A DNA stretch of 11,728 nucleotides, from NCBI GenBank assembly GCA_905215615.1, contig CAJMQM010000031.1, forward strand, positions 1 through 11,728, read 5' to 3'. A program made the position numbers and the translations under genes. Under the pieces are notes generated by a model that ran no database searches, was not told where the DNA came from, and saw only the letters and a list, made by a program, of their open reading frames with translations. The stretch is from an uncultured bacterium. Its GTDB lineage: Bacteria; Bacillota; Clostridia; TANB77; CAG-508. Of the stretch, positions 5,956 to 11,728 are shown piece after piece; positions within the stretch are counted from its first letter, which is position 1; each line of letters starts with the position of its first letter.

Positions 5956-8037
5956 TTGGGAAAAAAGGACAATAGCAAAATTAGATATAACATTATAAAC
6001 GTGCTTGTATATATTGTTGGAATAGTATTAATACTTCAACTTTTCAATCTCCAAATTGTACATGGACAAGAATATAGAGAAACGTCTAACACTAGGCTAA
6101 CAAGAGAATCTACATTAAAAGCAGCTAGAGGAAACATTTTAGATAGCACAGGAAATAAATTAGTAACATCAGAAACATCATTTTCATTAGAACTATATAA
6201 AACAAAAGCTGAAGATGAAGACCTAAATAATGCAATATTAAAAACAATAAATATATTAAAAGCAAATGGAGATGAATACATAGACAATTTACCAATTGCA
6301 GCAAACCCCATAAGATATACAATATCAGAGGAGAGTTTAAAAAACTGGAAAACAAATTTAGAACTTAATGAAAATGCTACAGCACAAGAAGCTTTTGAAG
6401 CCTTAAAAGAAAAGTATAATATAACAAATAGCAATGATGAAGAAGCGGTAAAAATAATGGCTGTAAGATATGAAATAACAAGAACAGGCTATAGCAACAT
6501 AAAGCCAGTAGAAATAGCAAAAGACATTAGTAGAGAAAGTGCAGTACAAATAAGAGAACAGAGCAATGACTTACCTGGCATGACAATTGCCACAGGTTCA
6601 AAAGTAAAATATACATCCGGAAATTTAGCATCACACATATTAGGACAGGTCGGACCTATTACGGAAGAAGAGCTTAAAGGAAAAGAAGAAAAATATGACC
6701 AAAACGATATAATAGGAAAAACAGGAATAGAGTACATTTTCGAAGATTATTTAAAAGGCACAGATGGAATTAAACAAATAGATATGGCAGTAGATGGTAC
6801 AGTAACAGAAGAATATGTATCAGAAGAAGCCGTAGCTGGTTCAGATGTTGTACTTACAATAGATGCAAACTTACAAAAAGTTGCAGGAGAAGCACTAAAA
6901 AACAACATAGAAAAAATTGCAAGTGGAGGATTTTATAAAACAAGTGCAGCAGATGCGGGAGCAGTAATTGTAACAAATGTAAAAACAGGGGAAATATTAG
7001 CAATGGTAAGTTACCCAGACTATGACCCACAATTATTTGTAGATGGAATAAGCCAAGAACAATATGATTCATATACAGAAGGAAAAAATCTAAATAATAG
7101 AGCCATTAGCGGTTTATATTCTCCAGGTTCAATTTATAAAATGGTTACTGCAACAGCAGGGTTGGAAACAGGAGCTATTACTACCAAAACAAGAATAAAC
7201 GATACAGGGGTTTACCCTAAATTTGGAAATCCTGCATGTTGGTATTGGAATACTTACCGTAGAGGGCATGGATACTTAAATGTAACACAAGCAATACAGA
7301 AGTCATGCAACTATTTCTTTTATGAAACAGGGTATAGAACAGGTATAGATAATATTGTAAAATATGCAAAATACTATGGTTTAGGTATGAAAACAGGTAT
7401 AGAGTTGTTAGGAGAAGAAACTGGAACAATTGCAAATCCAGATTTAGTTGAAGCACGTGGAGAAGTATGGACACCAGGATATACGCTTTCAGCTGCAATA
7501 GGACAAGGAGACAATAGCTATACTCCTATACAAATAGCAAGATATATTAGTTCTCTTGCAAATGGAGGAAAAAGAGTAGATCTTACTTTAGTAAAAAGCG
7601 TAATAAAATCAGATGGAACTGAAGTAGGCAAAGAAGAAATTGAAAACTATGTAAACCAAAAATTAGGTTATACACCAGAAGAAGTAGAAGAGCTAAATAT
7701 AAATGAAGAAAATATAGATGCTATATTAGAAGGTATGAAAGGTGTTACAGAAGACGGAGGAACAGCATATTCAACATTTGCAAACTTTGAAATAGAAGTT
7801 GCAGGTAAAACAGGTTCTGCAGAAACAGGGAACCCAGACAGAGTAAATGGTTGGTTTGTTGGTTTTGCACCATTTGATGACCCGGAAATAGCAGTTGTAG
7901 TACTAATTGAAAATGCTGGTTCAGGGGGCTTTACAGCAGAAGCTGCAAGGGATATAATGAAAGAGTATTTTGGCATGAACTCAAGTGAAGTACAAGAAGA
8001 TATGACAGCAGTTCCAAGCACTCAAGTTCAAAGATAA
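5956..8037 (+). CDS. mrdA: Class B penicillin-binding protein 2 (elongation transpeptidase)
   Basis: D,D-transpeptidase that cross-links peptidoglycan during cell elongation, working with MreBCD and a SEDS glycosyltransferase (not in this window). Its 693 residues comprise a short cytoplasmic head, one membrane anchor at about 14-31, the PBP dimerisation domain at about 50-270 (including RGNILDSTGNKLVTS and GQVGPITEEEL), and the transpeptidase domain at about 300-670. All three catalytic motifs are intact: SIYK (S392 nucleophile, K395), SCN (450-452) and KTG (618-620). The start is TTG at 5956, served by AGGAAGGGAG at 5937-5946. No in-frame ATG or GTG offers a better start, and the membrane segment follows at the right distance. 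Position after mreD identifies it as the elongation PBP rather than a division or sporulation enzyme (FtsI/SpoVD), although that is an inference from context. minC follows after 34 bases. Confidence 0.93.
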   Translation: MGKKDNSKIRYNIINVLVYIVGIVLILQLFNLQIVHGQEYRETSNTRLTRESTLKAARGNILDSTGNKLVTSETSFSLELYKTKAEDEDLNNAILKTINILKANGDEYIDNLPIAANPIRYTISEESLKNWKTNLELNENATAQEAFEALKEKYNITNSNDEEAVKIMAVRYEITRTGYSNIKPVEIAKDISRESAVQIREQSNDLPGMTIATGSKVKYTSGNLASHILGQVGPITEEELKGKEEKYDQNDIIGKTGIEYIFEDYLKGTDGIKQIDMAVDGTVTEEYVSEEAVAGSDVVLTIDANLQKVAGEALKNNIEKIASGGFYKTSAADAGAVIVTNVKTGEILAMVSYPDYDPQLFVDGISQEQYDSYTEGKNLNNRAISGLYSPGSIYKMVTATAGLETGAITTKTRINDTGVYPKFGNPACWYWNTYRRGHGYLNVTQAIQKSCNYFFYETGYRTGIDNIVKYAKYYGLGMKTGIELLGEETGTIANPDLVEARGEVWTPGYTLSAAIGQGDNSYTPIQIARYISSLANGGKRVDLTLVKSVIKSDGTEVGKEEIENYVNQKLGYTPEEVEELNINEENIDAILEGMKGVTEDGGTAYSTFANFEIEVAGKTGSAETGNPDRVNGWFVGFAPFDDPEIAVVVLIENAGSGGFTAEAARDIMKEYFGMNSSEVQEDMTAVPSTQVQR

Positions 8038-8071
8038 AAAAGTAAAATATATAAAGATAGGAAATGATATT

Positions 8072-8695
8072 ATGGAAAGTTGTATTAGTATTAACACAAA
8101 ACAAGGAAAAGTTATTATTAAAATAGCAGAAGATGCTTTACAAGAAGAAATAATGGTAGACTTAAAAAAGAAACTAAAAGAACTAAAGAAATTATACAAA
8201 GATGATGATACACCAATACTTGTTTCTGGGAAAGTGCTAAAAAATAAAGAAATGGAACAAATACAAAACTTAATAAAATCAATTATAGACACAAAAATAG
8301 ACTTTGACAGTCCAAAAATATTAGGGCTACACGGTATAAAGAAAACATTTAATAAAGACATTGCTACATCAGAAACAAAATTCCATAGGGGTTCACTAAG
8401 GTCTGGGCAAAGAGTAGAATTTGAAGGAAGCCTAGTTATTTTAGGAGATGTTAATGCAGGAGCAGAAGTTATTGCTGGTGAAAATGTAGTAGTTGTGGGA
8501 ATACTAAGGGGACTAGCACATGCAGGAGCAAAAGGAAATAAAGAAGCTATAATAGCTGCTGCATCAATAGAAGCACCTCAACTTAGAATTGCAAACATTG
8601 TAAAAGAAAGGGCTATTAATGCAAATGATGAATATAATAGCGACATAAAGACAGCGGCATATGTAAATGATAAAGATGAAATAATAATTGAATAA
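8072..8695 (+). CDS. minC: Septum site-determining protein MinC
   Basis: Inhibitor of FtsZ assembly that keeps the division septum at mid-cell, normally recruited to the membrane by MinD. The 207 residues comprise an N-terminal FtsZ-interacting domain (about 1-95) and a C-terminal beta-helical domain (about 103-207) that dimerises and binds MinD. The C-terminal domain contains RSGQ (110-113), GSLVILGDVNAGAEVIAGEN, a GILRGLAHAGAKG block and IEAPQLRIANI. ATG 8072 is preceded by AGGAA at 8059-8063. It is the last gene of the operon: a hairpin follows 7 bases after the stop, and no minD or minE is present. The RSGQ and MinD-contact region appear intact, so a MinD partner elsewhere in the genome is likely. 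Confidence 0.95.
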   Translation: MESCISINTKQGKVIIKIAEDALQEEIMVDLKKKLKELKKLYKDDDTPILVSGKVLKNKEMEQIQNLIKSIIDTKIDFDSPKILGLHGIKKTFNKDIATSETKFHRGSLRSGQRVEFEGSLVILGDVNAGAEVIAGENVVVVGILRGLAHAGAKGNKEAIIAAASIEAPQLRIANIVKERAINANDEYNSDIKTAAYVNDKDEIIIE

Positions 8696-8701
8696 GATCA
8701 C

Positions 8702-8738
8702 AAAGAAGTTTCCATAAAGTAATTATGGAAACTTCTTT
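8702..8738 (+). terminator. Terminator closing the mre/min operon
   Basis: A 16-bp perfect stem (8702-8717 with 8723-8738) around a 5-base loop AGTAA. The 3' arm ends in CTTCTTT and is followed by ACTATTTT, a short broken U-tract. It lies between the convergent ends of minC and the minus-strand gene ending at 8774, so it may slow transcription from both sides, but the minus-strand side lacks a clear U-run. Confidence 0.8.
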
Positions 8739-8773
8739 ACTATTTTAATAGTGTAAGCAATATAATTTATTAC

Positions 8774-9169
8774 TTAGCTCAATAATAGCAATACTAATGA
8801 AATAAACAAATAATCATCCTTAACTCCTTCATTATAAAGAAAAAATATAAGAGATATTAACAAAATATCATCAAAATATAACTTAATACCAAATATTTCA
8901 AAAATAGCATTAGAAGTATTCTTTTCATTATGTTTTTGTTCTATTAAACTAGTATTTGCGTTTGTATTTGATTTTTTCTTTGCTTTGGTATTTCTCTTAT
9001 AATTATTATTTCTTGGATTATTGGGCATAAAATTATTAAGCCTAATATTAGCATTAGGTACTTCAGAGCTTTGCATAATATTCGTAGAAGGAGATGCTAA
9101 ATTGTTATGAGAATAATAACCATAATTCCTAAAAGCAGGAAATGAAAAAAACGGATAATTATACATCAT
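8774..9169 (-). CDS. Unknown protein: aromatic head, Asn/Lys-rich middle, C-terminal hydrophobic hairpin
   Basis: I cannot assign a function. The 131-residue protein has three parts. The head (1-22) is rich in Tyr, Phe and Pro (YNYPFFSFPAFRNYGYY), a composition seen in spore-coat and other structural proteins. A disordered middle (23-88) is rich in Asn, Ser and Lys (KRNTKAKKKSNTNANT). The tail (89-131) reads IFEIFGIKLYFDD, then two short hydrophobic runs (about 102-112 and 119-130) joined by an acidic turn NEGVKDD, ending right after the second run. I recall similar Leu-rich FDD tails in unannotated proteins of spore-forming Clostridia, but this is unverified. Its start ATG (9169-9167) overlaps the TGA of the gene before it in an ATGA junction, with GGTGGTGAT upstream, so translation is coupled. 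An alternative start is the second Met at 9166. It is the last gene of the three-gene minus-strand cluster. Confidence 0.75.
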   Translation of the reverse strand: MMYNYPFFSFPAFRNYGYYSHNNLASPSTNIMQSSEVPNANIRLNNFMPNNPRNNNYKRNTKAKKKSNTNANTSLIEQKHNEKNTSNAIFEIFGIKLYFDDILLISLIFFLYNEGVKDDYLFISLVLLLLS

Positions 9170-9816
9170 AGTTTTTTATCACCACCAAGTGGATTTAATT
9201 GTTCAAAAACTTTTTCCATGCTAAAAATCTTAATGTATTGGTCCACTTTTTCCTTTCTACTTTCTTTTAAATATGGCTTTAAAGACTTTAGTAAATTAGC
9301 TCTAGGGTCGTCTTTTTGACTATTCATAGCTTCTATTATAGACTTCATTTTCATCATAGTATTTATATCAAAATTAAATGAGCTATTTGTATCATCATTA
9401 CTGTTTTTAGAACTGCTTGAATTGTTACTTTGTTCAAGCATTTTTTTAATAGCATTTATATCAATATTACTAAAATCAAAATTTCCGCTATTACTGTTAT
9501 CTCCTCTATTTCCGCTATGTTTATCATAGAAATTTCCACTATTATCCCCATCATCATTGTTATTTTTTATATTATTAGAATTTTCATTATGCATATTATT
9601 ATATGAATTTGTACTATTACTGTTATTTATATAGTCTTTATTTTCAGAAGATATATCTTTTCTTACATCTTTACGGTTTTTATTATTATTATTAGAACTT
9701 GTATCAGAATTATTATTAGAAATGTTTTTCATAATATTTGACAACTCTGGTGGAACTTCATTATTTTTTAACATAGAACTAAACTTATTTATTAGGTTAG
9801 ACATATCTTCGTTCAT
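9166..9816 (-). CDS. Unknown Asn/Ser-rich protein with ordered ends and repeated N-x-D motif
   Basis: I cannot assign a function. The 216 residues start with a short helical segment (1-31, MSNLINKFSSMLKNN and PPELSNIMKN). A long low-complexity stretch (about 33-112) of Asn, Ser, Asp and Lys follows. Two related segments come next, NIDINAIKKM (117-126) and NFDINTMMKM (148-157). An ordered, mostly helical C-terminus (165-207) contains DDPRANLLKSLKPYL and RKEKVDQYIKIFSMEKV. There is no signal peptide or membrane segment, so it is probably cytoplasmic or peripheral. ATG 9816 has AGGTGA at 9826-9821 only four bases upstream, and ATG 9804 is a fallback. The ribosome site overlaps the stop codon of the 51-residue gene before it, and the end overlaps the next start by 4 bases. 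I have a vague recollection of the DPR...LKPYL block in unannotated proteins of spore formers, but this is unverified. Confidence 0.75.
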   Translation of the reverse strand: MNEDMSNLINKFSSMLKNNEVPPELSNIMKNISNNNSDTSSNNNNKNRKDVRKDISSENKDYINNSNSTNSYNNMHNENSNNIKNNNDDGDNSGNFYDKHSGNRGDNSNSGNFDFSNIDINAIKKMLEQSNNSSSSKNSNDDTNSSFNFDINTMMKMKSIIEAMNSQKDDPRANLLKSLKPYLKESRKEKVDQYIKIFSMEKVFEQLNPLGGDKKL

Positions 9817-9824
9817 AATTTCAC

Positions 9825-9980
9825 CTACCCATTATTTTGGTTTTTACTAATTTCATTAATTATTTTATCTTTATCAGGAGAGTTTAAAATTTGAGCAGCC
9901 TTATAAAGCCCTTGTTCTAACTCTTTTTTATCCATTTTTGAAAGCATATTCATTAGTTTTGCCATGTCCATGTTATCCAT
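9825..9980 (-). CDS. Small 51-residue helical protein, first gene of the minus-strand cluster
   Basis: A short gene with a good ribosome site: AGGGGTG at 9992-9986, five bases before ATG 9980, ending at TAG 9827-9825. The product, MDNMDMAKLMNMLSKMDKK followed by ELEQGLYKAAQILNSPDKD, is soluble, Met-rich at the N-terminus and predicted to be helical. Residues 3-12 (NMDMAKLMNM) match the recurring N-x-D-[M/I] segment of the 216-residue protein encoded just downstream. The stop lies 8 bases before the next start and inside its ribosome site, supporting one coupled operon. Function is unknown. Coding status is supported by the ribosome site, the coupling and the shared motif. Confidence 0.7.
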   Translation of the reverse strand: MDNMDMAKLMNMLSKMDKKELEQGLYKAAQILNSPDKDKIINEISKNQNNG

Positions 9981-10050
9981 TATATCACCCCTAAATTATA
10001 TATATTAAAAACTATAATACTATATTCAATAAAAAATAAAAGTGTGAATA

Positions 10051-10079
10051 TTGACTGTAATTTTTAATTGATTTATAAT
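10051..10079 (+). promoter_or_regulatory. Strong sigma-A promoter for the thioredoxin-like gene
   Basis: TTGACT (10051-10056), 17 bases, TATAAT (10074-10079): 11 of 12 consensus bases. The start is expected near 10086, giving a ~50-base leader to ATG 10138. It lies in the divergent gap 9981-10137. I found no equally convincing vegetative promoter for the opposite, minus-strand cluster in that gap: the minus-strand TATAAT at 10000-9995 sits too close to the ribosome site. Confidence 0.8.
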
Positions 10080-10137
10080 GTAAGAATACAAAAATTTATA
10101 GTAACTTTTATATAATAAATATAAGAAGGAGACTAAA

Positions 10138-10734
10138 ATGAAAAAAAGAAAATCAATGATTATAGTAATATTTGTAATTGTAGTACTAGCAATTATAGTA
10201 GGAACTATAGTAGTAAATAAATGCAATCTTATTAGCATCGGAGAGAATAACAATCTAGTAAGCAAAGAAGAAAATAATAGTGAAACAAATTATGAAGAAA
10301 AAGAAACAGATTTTAAGTTGGTAGACCAATACGGAAACAAGCAAAATTTAATAGACTATAGAGGAAAAAAAGTAGTAATAATTTATTGGGCAGTGTGGTG
10401 TTCTCCATGTAAAGAAGAAATACCAATTATAGATGAATTAAGCAAAGAGTATAGTGACGCAGAATTTTTAACAGTAGTAAGTCCAACAAGTACAGAAGAT
10501 TCTAAGTATGCATCATATCAAGAAGAAATTTCTGCATATATAGAAGAAAATAATATTACTGTTCCAGTTTTAATAGATGAAGATAAAAAATGCTTTGAAA
10601 ACCTTGGTATAGAAAGATATCCGACTACTATTTTTATAGATGAAAATGGAGAGATTAAGGAAAAATTGGGAAGTAAAGAACAAACAGGTAAATTATCAAA
10701 AGAAGAAATTGTAAAAAAATTAGAACAATATTAA
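10138..10734 (+). CDS. Membrane-anchored TlpA/ResA-like thioredoxin-fold protein
   Basis: A thiol-disulfide oxidoreductase predicted to act outside the membrane. The product has 198 residues: basic head (MKKRKS), one membrane segment at about 7-27, a Glu/Asn-rich spacer (about 34-55), then the thioredoxin domain. Redox motif WCSPC has cysteines C88 and C91. The cis-proline loop is YPTT with P162, followed by IFIDENGEI. The TlpA-type opening (FKLVDQYGNKQNL, then YRGKKVVIIYWAVWC) and an insert of ~25 residues between the first strands (TSTEDSKYASYQEEISAYIEEN in part) are typical of the ResA/TlpA/DsbE group. A Cys near the end of the hydrophobic segment (NKC) lacks a proper lipobox, so a membrane helix is more likely than a lipoprotein anchor. 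ATG 10138 has AAGGAG at 10126-10131. The substrate is unknown, and neighbouring genes encode no cytochrome biogenesis proteins. It has its own promoter and terminator. Confidence 0.9.
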   Translation: MKKRKSMIIVIFVIVVLAIIVGTIVVNKCNLISIGENNNLVSKEENNSETNYEEKETDFKLVDQYGNKQNLIDYRGKKVVIIYWAVWCSPCKEEIPIIDELSKEYSDAEFLTVVSPTSTEDSKYASYQEEISAYIEENNITVPVLIDEDKKCFENLGIERYPTTIFIDENGEIKEKLGSKEQTGKLSKEEIVKKLEQY

Positions 10735-10748
10735 TCAAAAAAAAAATT

Positions 10749-10800
10749 AAAGAAAGAATTAATAACTTTAGACAAATTTAGAGTTATTAATTCTTTCTTT
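10749..10800 (+). terminator. Terminator after the thioredoxin-like gene
   Basis: A 19-bp perfect stem (10749-10767 with 10782-10800) with a 14-base loop that can pair further through wobble bases. The 3' arm ends in TTCTTTCTTT. It starts 15 bases after the TAA at 10732-10734. Confidence 0.85.
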
Positions 10801-11071
10801 GTAATATAGTAATAAAAATGTAAACTAAATTTAATAAAATTGTTTAAATAAGCTTCCGTAAAGCGGGAATAAGGCACTTTAATTATGTGCAATTATAATA
10901 TATTGAAATATAAGTAAGAAATGTTAAAATATTATATAATTATAATAATTGGGTTAGTAGGTTTTCTAAATTATTTGTTAATATTTTAAAGCTAAACGTC
11001 AAAATTGTAGTTTAAATAAAAAAATAATAGCTTAAAAGACAAAAAACATTAGAAAAATACTGCTAAAACCA
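10801..11071. other. AT-rich gap without a convincing gene, with one GC-richer spot and a possible upstream promoter
   Basis: No supported coding region lies here. Two items stand out. Around 10852-10890 the base composition rises, with two small potential hairpins: TTCC...GGAA (about 10854-10869) and GCAC...GTGC (10874-10890). At 10903-10930 there is TTGAAA, 16 bases, then TAAAAT with an extended-minus-ten TG (10922-10923), which could start a ~195-base leader for the surface-protein gene at 11133. I do not recognise a known riboswitch or small RNA. Confidence 0.4.
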
Positions 11072-11100
11072 TTGAAAATAAAGCAAAAATGGGTTATAAT
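11072..11100 (+). promoter_or_regulatory. Consensus promoter for the surface-protein gene
   Basis: TTGAAA (11072-11077), 17 bases, TATAAT (11095-11100), with the start expected near 11107. The leader is only ~26 bases and contains the near-perfect ribosome site TAGGAGGT (11121-11128). Together they predict high expression. Confidence 0.8.
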
Positions 11101-11132
11101 TAAGTATGAGATATTATTTTTAGGAGGTCACT

Positions 11133-11728
11133 ATGGAAAAAATAGTAACAAAAGTAACATCAGCAATAATAACAGCTGTTCTAGTATTTTCTAATTTACT
11201 AGTATTAGGCGGAGAAGTAATTGCTTATGGAGGAGAATTAGAAGAACAAAATAGTAAAACAAATAATTCAAAAGTAGAATTCGAAAGTTATTTCGAAGAT
11301 GGCTTGCATGGTAAGAAATTCAAGACTACAGAAGGCGGAAAAATATATTTAAACTTAAAAGTAAAAGATGAAGGCTATTTAAAAGATATTGTAGTTAACT
11401 TTTCAAATGCAAACTTTAAAATAGATAGTGACAAACTTAATTCAGAATATGTACAAAAAGTTAATGACAATAAAGATACTGTAACTTTAAGTCTCATAAA
11501 TAAAGGCGAAGATGTAACTTTAGAAGTTCCAATTACAATGCTAAACGAAGAAACAATTAAGGCAGATAACTTCTCTAAAGTTACAGATGTTGTTTTATCA
11601 GCTACATATATAGACATAAATGGTAAAGAAAAAGCTATAACAAAAACAATTAAAAACCAAGTAGAGTGGAACGGAACATCAGAAGTAGAAAATACAGCAA
11701 CATTATCAAAATATATTCCATACAATAT
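11133..11728 (+). CDS. N-terminal part of a large secreted surface protein (3' partial)
   Basis: The frame is open from ATG 11133 to the end of the window (198 codons) and runs off the right edge. Residues 1-31 form a signal peptide: Lys at 3 and 7, hydrophobic core about 11-25, likely cleavage after the Ala of EVIA (31). The mature protein is acidic and beta-rich. A conserved-looking block KVEFESYFEDGLHGKKF is followed by GGKIYLNLKVKDEGYLKDIVV, then Asn/Asp/Thr-rich strands and VEWNGTSEVENTATLSKYIPY. I recognise this pattern from long repeat-containing surface proteins of uncultured gut clostridia, which usually end in a hydrophobic anchor like that seen at 2-298, but no named domain can be assigned from 198 residues. 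Adhesion is an inference. Cysteine is absent from the visible part. Confidence 0.8.
   Translation, partial: MEKIVTKVTSAIITAVLVFSNLLVLGGEVIAYGGELEEQNSKTNNSKVEFESYFEDGLHGKKFKTTEGGKIYLNLKVKDEGYLKDIVVNFSNANFKIDSDKLNSEYVQKVNDNKDTVTLSLINKGEDVTLEVPITMLNEETIKADNFSKVTDVVLSATYIDINGKEKAITKTIKNQVEWNGTSEVENTATLSKYIPYN

Noticed and set aside
10852..10890. The GC-richer patch as a c-di-GMP or other known riboswitch controlling the surface protein
   Set aside because: The conserved cores of the riboswitch classes that I know are not present. Only two short hairpins can be drawn.
10921..10989. A 22-codon plus-strand frame coding a hydrophobic peptide (MLKYYIIIIIGLVGFLNYLL), resembling a type I toxin
   Set aside because: No ribosome site precedes the ATG, and the best promoter candidate overlaps its start. 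Ile/Leu-rich mini-frames arise easily in this base composition, and no antitoxin RNA pairing is visible.
1..11728. CRISPR arrays, tRNA or rRNA genes, insertion sequences, attachment sites, defence systems
   Set aside because: No regularly spaced repeats, RNA gene signatures, transposase or integrase motifs, or target duplications were seen on either strand.

Overview
The window looks like chromosome from a very AT-rich, low-GC Clostridia-type Firmicute, probably an uncultured gut lineage. Coding sequence is dominated by ATA, TTA, AGA and AAA codons. Ribosome sites are strong AGGAGG-like sequences, promoters are sigma-A-like, and genes are tightly packed. The gene set (MecA, RadC, MreBCD, PBP2, MinC, an M23 peptidase) is typical of Gram-positive rods. 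TAA, TAG and TGA all act as stops. The exact taxon cannot be read from this sequence.

Layout. (1) Positions 2-298 are the last 98 codons of a surface protein with a sortase-like C-terminal anchor, and a rho-independent terminator follows. (2) Positions 480-1478 encode a membrane-anchored M23 (LytM-type) peptidase with all metal ligands intact. It converges on mecA (1509-2141, minus) through a shared bidirectional terminator. (3) A good promoter at 2339-2367 begins a seven-gene plus-strand cluster: DUF4321 protein, radC, mreB, mreC, mreD, a class B penicillin-binding protein (PBP2/mrdA) and minC, closed by a hairpin at 8702-8738. This is the rod-shape and septum-placement operon. MreB filaments together with MreC and MreD guide the PBP2 transpeptidase during side-wall growth, and MinC blocks FtsZ at the wrong sites. 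(4) On the minus strand, 8774-9980 holds three tightly packed or overlapping genes of unknown function encoding 51, 216 and 131 residues. (5) Divergent from them, 10138-10734 encodes a membrane-anchored TlpA/ResA-like thioredoxin with its own promoter and terminator. (6) After a 398-base AT-rich gap, a consensus promoter drives the start of a large secreted surface protein (11133 to the window end).

The housekeeping cell-shape block is therefore bracketed by two surface-protein genes that look like the same general class. The part least explained by known biology is the three-gene minus-strand cluster. Its members are translationally linked, and a short amphipathic motif (N-x-D-[M/I] followed by hydrophobic positions) recurs four times across two of the proteins. 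The third protein has an aromatic head and a C-terminal hydrophobic hairpin. minC stands alone, with no minD or minE beside it, and no maf gene accompanies radC.
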